Source of the DNA: Vreelandella sp042466685
Lineage (GTDB): Bacteria > Pseudomonadota > Gammaproteobacteria > Pseudomonadales > Halomonadaceae
Direction: 5' to 3'
Length of the DNA stretch: 64,000 nt
Assembly (NCBI RefSeq): GCF_042466685.1
Contig: NZ_CP170448.1
Span: 4,340,001-4,404,000, forward strand
The notes beneath the pieces are model-generated. The model saw nothing but the letters and a program-made list of their open reading frames with translations, was not told where the DNA came from and did not search any database. The position numbers and the translations under genes are program-made. Shown in pieces: positions 60,881-64,000 of the stretch; positions within the stretch are counted from its first letter, which is position 1, and every line of letters starts with the position of its first letter.

Positions 60881-61768
60881 ATGCAGCTAAGTTCCTACCA
60901 ACGCGGCCTGCTTATCGTAATACTCGGTGTGGTCTGCCTAAGCTTCGACGGTCTGTTGATTCGCCTGGCCGCCACCGACGGCTGGACCATCGTATTCTGG
61001 CGCGGTTTATTGATGTTCTGCGTGCTGGGGCTTTTATGCTGGGCAGGCAAACGGCTGGCGACGCTGCGAAGCCAACCCTTTTCCTCGCTAGCCTCAGCCA
61101 TACTGCTGGGTCTGATCTCCAGCCTTTTTGTGCTGGCGGTCATGAACGCTAACGTGGCCAACGTGGTCGTGATCCTCAGCACCGCGCCGCTGTTTGCTGC
61201 GCTGTTTTCAAGGATTTTCCTGGGTGAAAAAGTCGCACTGCGTACACTGGTGGCCATTGCCATCTGCATGCTGGGCATGGGCCTGGTGTTCATGGGCGAG
61301 GGGGCCATGGGGATGCTGATAGGCAACCTCTATGCCTTGGCGGCCGCGGCAGCTATCGGCGGCAACCTGACCCTGCTGCGGCGTTTTCCAGCGATTGACC
61401 CTATGACGGTGGTTGCCGGTGGTGGGCTGCTCTCTGCGGCGGTTGCCCTGCCCATGGCCTCGCCGCTGGATCTGGATGCCCAGCGCTATGGCGTACTGGC
61501 ACTAATGGGGCTGGTGCAGATGCCTTTGGCGACGGTGCTGATCAACAGCGCCACCCGCTATCTACCCTCTACTGAAGTGGCACTGTTCTATCTGGTCGAA
61601 ACCGCGCTGGGCACGCTGTGGGTGTGGTGGTTATTAGGTGAGACACCCACGACCTCGACGCTGCTCGGTGGTGGTGTGGTTATCCTGGTGCTGGTAGTGC
61701 ATGCCTGGATAGGCTTGCGTCTGGAGAGACAGCGCCTTCAGCTTTATCCGGGTTTTGTTGGCAAATAG
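60881..61768 (+). CDS. EamA/DMT family transporter
   Basis: The 295-residue membrane protein has about ten hydrophobic segments in two EamA repeats (about 10-140 and 150-285). Members export amino acids or other metabolites. GGAGA precedes the ATG. It is the last rightward gene, convergent with etfB, with a terminator in between. The substrate is not readable; serine, glycine or a related amino acid would fit the context, but this is a guess. Confidence 0.83.
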   Translation: MQLSSYQRGLLIVILGVVCLSFDGLLIRLAATDGWTIVFWRGLLMFCVLGLLCWAGKRLATLRSQPFSSLASAILLGLISSLFVLAVMNANVANVVVILSTAPLFAALFSRIFLGEKVALRTLVAIAICMLGMGLVFMGEGAMGMLIGNLYALAAAAAIGGNLTLLRRFPAIDPMTVVAGGGLLSAAVALPMASPLDLDAQRYGVLALMGLVQMPLATVLINSATRYLPSTEVALFYLVETALGTLWVWWLLGETPTTSTLLGGGVVILVLVVHAWIGLRLERQRLQLYPGFVGK

Positions 61769-61795
61769 CCAATGCGTCGCGTGGATCATCGCCCA

Positions 61796-61822
61796 ACAAA
61801 AAGCCCGCAGGGAAGCGGGCTT
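61796..61822 (-). terminator. Intrinsic terminator after etfB
   Basis: AAGCCCGC (61801-61808) pairs with GCGGGCTT (61815-61822) over AGGGAA; leftward the stem runs into a U-rich stretch (complement of AACAAAAA). It lies 27 bases beyond the etfB stop and just after the convergent EamA gene, so it can serve both. Confidence 0.85.
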
Positions 61823-61849
61823 GAACGATGATTAGAGGCGTCATGCGTT

Positions 61850-62677
61850 TCAGCGCAGCACTTCTTCCTCCTTGAGCAACTTGTAGATCGCCTCGGCGCC
61901 TTGCTCGGGGGTCACATCGGTGAGCACCTGCCCACCTTTGCCCTCGGACTTGGCCGCTGCCGCCTTGAAGCGATCCCGAGCCGAGGCAGCTTTAACGATT
62001 TTCAGACGTTTAGGCCGTTTACGCGCGGGGGCAAGTTGCCACTGGGCCAGCTCGCTGTCGGCTTCAGGGGTCGTCGGCGTGACCGCAAAGGTGGCGCGAC
62101 GCGCCGGGCCGAAGGCGCTTTGACGCGCCGCCGGCGCTGCTTCATCCACGCTGATGATCGCGGGCAGACGCACCTTGAGACGGCGACGCTGGCCCCGTGG
62201 CAACGCCTGAAGCAGCGTTACCACGCCATTTTCCACCTTTTCTATCGATGCCAAGCTATTCACCAATGGCCAGCCGAGATGTTCTGCCAATGCATAGGGC
62301 AAAAGCCCAGAGCCTTCACCGCGCTCTGCCCGGGCACCGGTGATCACTAGCTGGGGCGAGGTAGCGGCCAAGTGCTCCACCAGGGCCAGAATAGCATCGC
62401 TACCCTCAGGCTGTTCGAGCAAGGTCATGGATTCAAGCCCCATGCCCAGGTAGCCGCGTAGCGCCGATTCGCTGTCATCCGCCTGGGGGCCCGCATGCAG
62501 TACGCTAATCCGAGTGCCCGGCAGTTCGGCCTCCATGGCCAGCGCTAGCTCCAGGCCCCGGGCATCCTGTTCGGCGCGCCGTGCGCGACCGGTTGTCGGG
62601 TGACGGCCTATGGAGACCAGCACTGCCACGTCGATTCCCTGCTGTTGTTGCTGTTGTTGCTTTAGATCAGGCTGCAT
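61850..62677 (-). CDS. etfB: Electron transfer flavoprotein beta subunit
   Basis: The 275-residue subunit takes electrons from a dehydrogenase and, with EtfA, passes them on to the quinone pool. Beta-family segments include DVAVLVSIGRHP near residue 16, VITGARAERGEGSGLLPYALAEHLG near 110 and LKVRLPAIISVDEAAP near 168. It starts at ATG 62677 and overlaps etfA by 11 bases. Seven glutamines follow residue 7, an odd variable insert. In Pseudomonas a special ETF pair lies beside the dimethylglycine dehydrogenase genes dgcAB; the same use is likely here. It diverges from the housekeeping ETF in length and composition. Confidence 0.88.
   Translation of the reverse strand: MQPDLKQQQQQQQGIDVAVLVSIGRHPTTGRARRAEQDARGLELALAMEAELPGTRISVLHAGPQADDSESALRGYLGMGLESMTLLEQPEGSDAILALVEHLAATSPQLVITGARAERGEGSGLLPYALAEHLGWPLVNSLASIEKVENGVVTLLQALPRGQRRRLKVRLPAIISVDEAAPAARQSAFGPARRATFAVTPTTPEADSELAQWQLAPARKRPKRLKIVKAASARDRFKAAAAKSEGKGGQVLTDVTPEQGAEAIYKLLKEEEVLR
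62639..62659 (-). repeat. CAR trinucleotide run encoding seven glutamines in etfB
   Basis: Seven consecutive CAA/CAG codons sit at codons 8-14 of etfB, between LK and GIDV. The run is directly repetitive on the DNA level (two CAACAACAG units plus one CAG) and could expand or contract by slippage. Position at the N-terminus before the conserved fold suggests it is tolerated. Confidence 0.85.
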
Positions 62678-63947
62678 CACGCTGCTCTCCTCGCTGCTGC
62701 TCCACCATGGCCACTAACGCGGCAAGGATTTGCGTACTGTCGCCAATCACCGCCAGATCGGCGCGCTTGATCATGTCGCAACCCGGATCGAGATTGATCG
62801 CCACCACCTTGTCACAGCGCTGAATGCCCTGAAGATGCTGGATGGCGCCTGAAATACCCACCGCCATATACACTCGGGCAGTCACCCAGGTACCCGTCGC
62901 GCCTACCTGACGGTCACGGGCCATAAAGCCGTCGTCCACCGCGACACGGGACGCCCCTTCTGTAGCGCCGAGCACTTTCGCGGCGTGATGGAAGTCATCC
63001 CACTCTTTGACGCCGTTGCCGCCAGAGAGGATGAACTCCGCTTCGGCCAGCGCCACGCCTGCAGGATCCACGGCCACTTGGCCCAAATCTTCGATCCGCG
63101 ATAGCGTGGAAGGTATCGACGCCGCCAGGCTCAGATGCTCCGCCGCATGGCGCGTCTCGTCCACCGGCTCGGCGCACTCGGCCAATGCCAGCGCCACCCG
63201 CGGCAGCGGGCGTTGAATATCCAGGCTCCCGGCACCACCACGAGCCGTGCAGCGCCAACCCAGCGGCGCATCATTGTCAGCCTCGATCTGCCAAACGCCA
63301 GTAGCCGCGCGCTCACCCAGACGCACGGCCAGGCGCCGCCCCAGATCGGCACCGCCCAGCGGTGAGTCGGGCAGTAGCCAGAAGCGCGGCGCCATCTCCC
63401 GCTCCACGGCGCTTAAGGCCGCTAAGCGCGTCTCAGGGGCAAACCCCGCGTAAAACTCATCATCAAGATGCACGACGCGATCGATCCCGGCTTCGCCCAG
63501 CGCTTCTTCCTTATGTTCACCAAACAGAATCGCCACCACGGCACCGGGCTGCTCGGCGTCGGCATCCGCCAAGCGCCGTGCCAGCCCCAGCAGATCCTTG
63601 TCATGACTGGAAAGGCGCCCACCGGTCATGTCAGGCACAACGGCCACCAGGAAGGCTGGCTGGTCGATGGTCACCGTGCGGCGGCTATCGCGGGCCGCCG
63701 TAGCGGTCGCCGCGGACTGACCGCCCTGCTGGAGACCGCTTCGGTCGATTCGTTTGACGCCATTGGGGCCGATAAAACCGATGGCACGTGGATTCTTGCG
63801 CACCACGCCGTTGGGCCCCAGCCATTCGCTAACCGCTCCGCCGCCCGTGTTTCCACCAAGAGCCGCAACCACGCTGGCGTACTCGGGGTGCAGACGATTC
63901 CGGGCGATCCACTCGCGACGCGGATCGCGACGTATAATCTCGCTCAT
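62667..63947 (-). CDS. etfA: Electron transfer flavoprotein alpha subunit
   Basis: The 426-residue FAD subunit is longer than general EtfA (about 310) because of an N-terminal extension of roughly 100 residues, which starts RRDPRREWIARNRLHPEY. The FAD signature YMAVGISGAIQHLQGI and VVAINLDPGCDM near residue 350 is intact. This long form is the one associated with dimethylglycine breakdown genes in Pseudomonas. The ATG overlaps the stop of the gene cut at the window edge, and AGGAGG is upstream. It would carry electrons from dimethylglycine demethylase. Confidence 0.9.
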   Translation of the reverse strand: MSEIIRRDPRREWIARNRLHPEYASVVAALGGNTGGGAVSEWLGPNGVVRKNPRAIGFIGPNGVKRIDRSGLQQGGQSAATATAARDSRRTVTIDQPAFLVAVVPDMTGGRLSSHDKDLLGLARRLADADAEQPGAVVAILFGEHKEEALGEAGIDRVVHLDDEFYAGFAPETRLAALSAVEREMAPRFWLLPDSPLGGADLGRRLAVRLGERAATGVWQIEADNDAPLGWRCTARGGAGSLDIQRPLPRVALALAECAEPVDETRHAAEHLSLAASIPSTLSRIEDLGQVAVDPAGVALAEAEFILSGGNGVKEWDDFHHAAKVLGATEGASRVAVDDGFMARDRQVGATGTWVTARVYMAVGISGAIQHLQGIQRCDKVVAINLDPGCDMIKRADLAVIGDSTQILAALVAMVEQQRGEQRDAA

Positions 63948-64000
63948 ACGATCACCTCCTCAGCCGTCGTCGTTGCAGCAGGCCGCTGGGATCCGCCAGT
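63944..64000 (-). CDS. 3' end of a gene cut by the window edge, possibly dgcB
   Basis: The last 18 codons and a TGA are visible, ending in AEEVIV, and the TGA overlaps the etfA ATG (ATGA). The fragment is too short to identify. In Pseudomonas the gene before the long-form etfA in dimethylglycine clusters is dgcB, an iron-sulfur protein, so that is the working guess. Confidence 0.45.
   Translation of the reverse strand, partial: TGGSQRPAATTTAEEVIV

Overview
The window is GC-rich, densely coded gammaproteobacterial chromosome. Its closest look is to Halomonas or another member of the Halomonadaceae. I infer this from protein resemblance (E. coli-like SpeB, Pseudomonas-like ErcA/ErcS, GbcAB and SoxBDAG) and from the weight given to glycine betaine use, typical of halophiles; I ran no database search. 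There are about 45 complete or nearly complete genes, no rRNA, tRNA, CRISPR array or insertion sequence that I can see, and one clear gene remnant.

Region 1 (1-9085) is a quinoprotein (PQQ) support and control block. It holds the end of a fused SoxYZ-like carrier, a secreted metallo-beta-lactamase-fold hydrolase, a PqqH-like S9 peptidase, the ErcA iron alcohol dehydrogenase-like protein, the ErcS/NahK-type hybrid kinase, a PqqF-like M16 peptidase and, convergent to them, an AgmR/ErbR-type LuxR response regulator. Region 2 (9182-12536) has a LysR regulator divergent from agmatinase (speB), then metY.

Region 3 (12644-20587) is a zinc-starvation island. Two arms, dksA2-cobW-folE2 and znuC-znuB-DUF1826-thrS, plus the divergent znuA, each begin next to a Zur-like palindrome (15126-15137 and 19457-19470). 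The products import zinc, deliver it, or replace or back up zinc-dependent housekeeping proteins. DUF1826 shows an HxD...H...R pattern suggestive of an Fe(II)/2-oxoglutarate oxygenase.

Region 4 (20584-34861) starts with a membrane protein of unknown function, a GcvA-like LysR regulator and an MFS carrier. It continues with a long leftward catabolic cluster: family III CoA-transferase, MmgE/PrpD protein, TctC binding protein, enoyl-CoA isomerase/hydratase, ADP-forming acyl-CoA ligase, FadJ-like bifunctional enzyme, TctB and TctA. Together they look like uptake, CoA activation and beta-oxidation of a carboxylic acid whose identity cannot be read from the sequence.

Region 5 (35059-38658) holds ccoG, a MocR regulator and a frameshifted remnant of a cytochrome bd subunit I gene that lies in an inverted repeat.

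Region 6 (38659-64000) is a nearly complete glycine betaine-to-pyruvate pathway. BCCT uptake is followed by GbcAB (betaine to dimethylglycine), an ETF pair next to a cut-off gene at the right edge (probably the dimethylglycine demethylase system), SoxBDAG (sarcosine to glycine), GlyA (glycine to serine) and serine dehydratase (serine to pyruvate). One-carbon disposal is covered by PurU, glutathione-independent formaldehyde dehydrogenase and a two-subunit NAD-type formate dehydrogenase. An SSS symporter and an EamA exporter sit among them.
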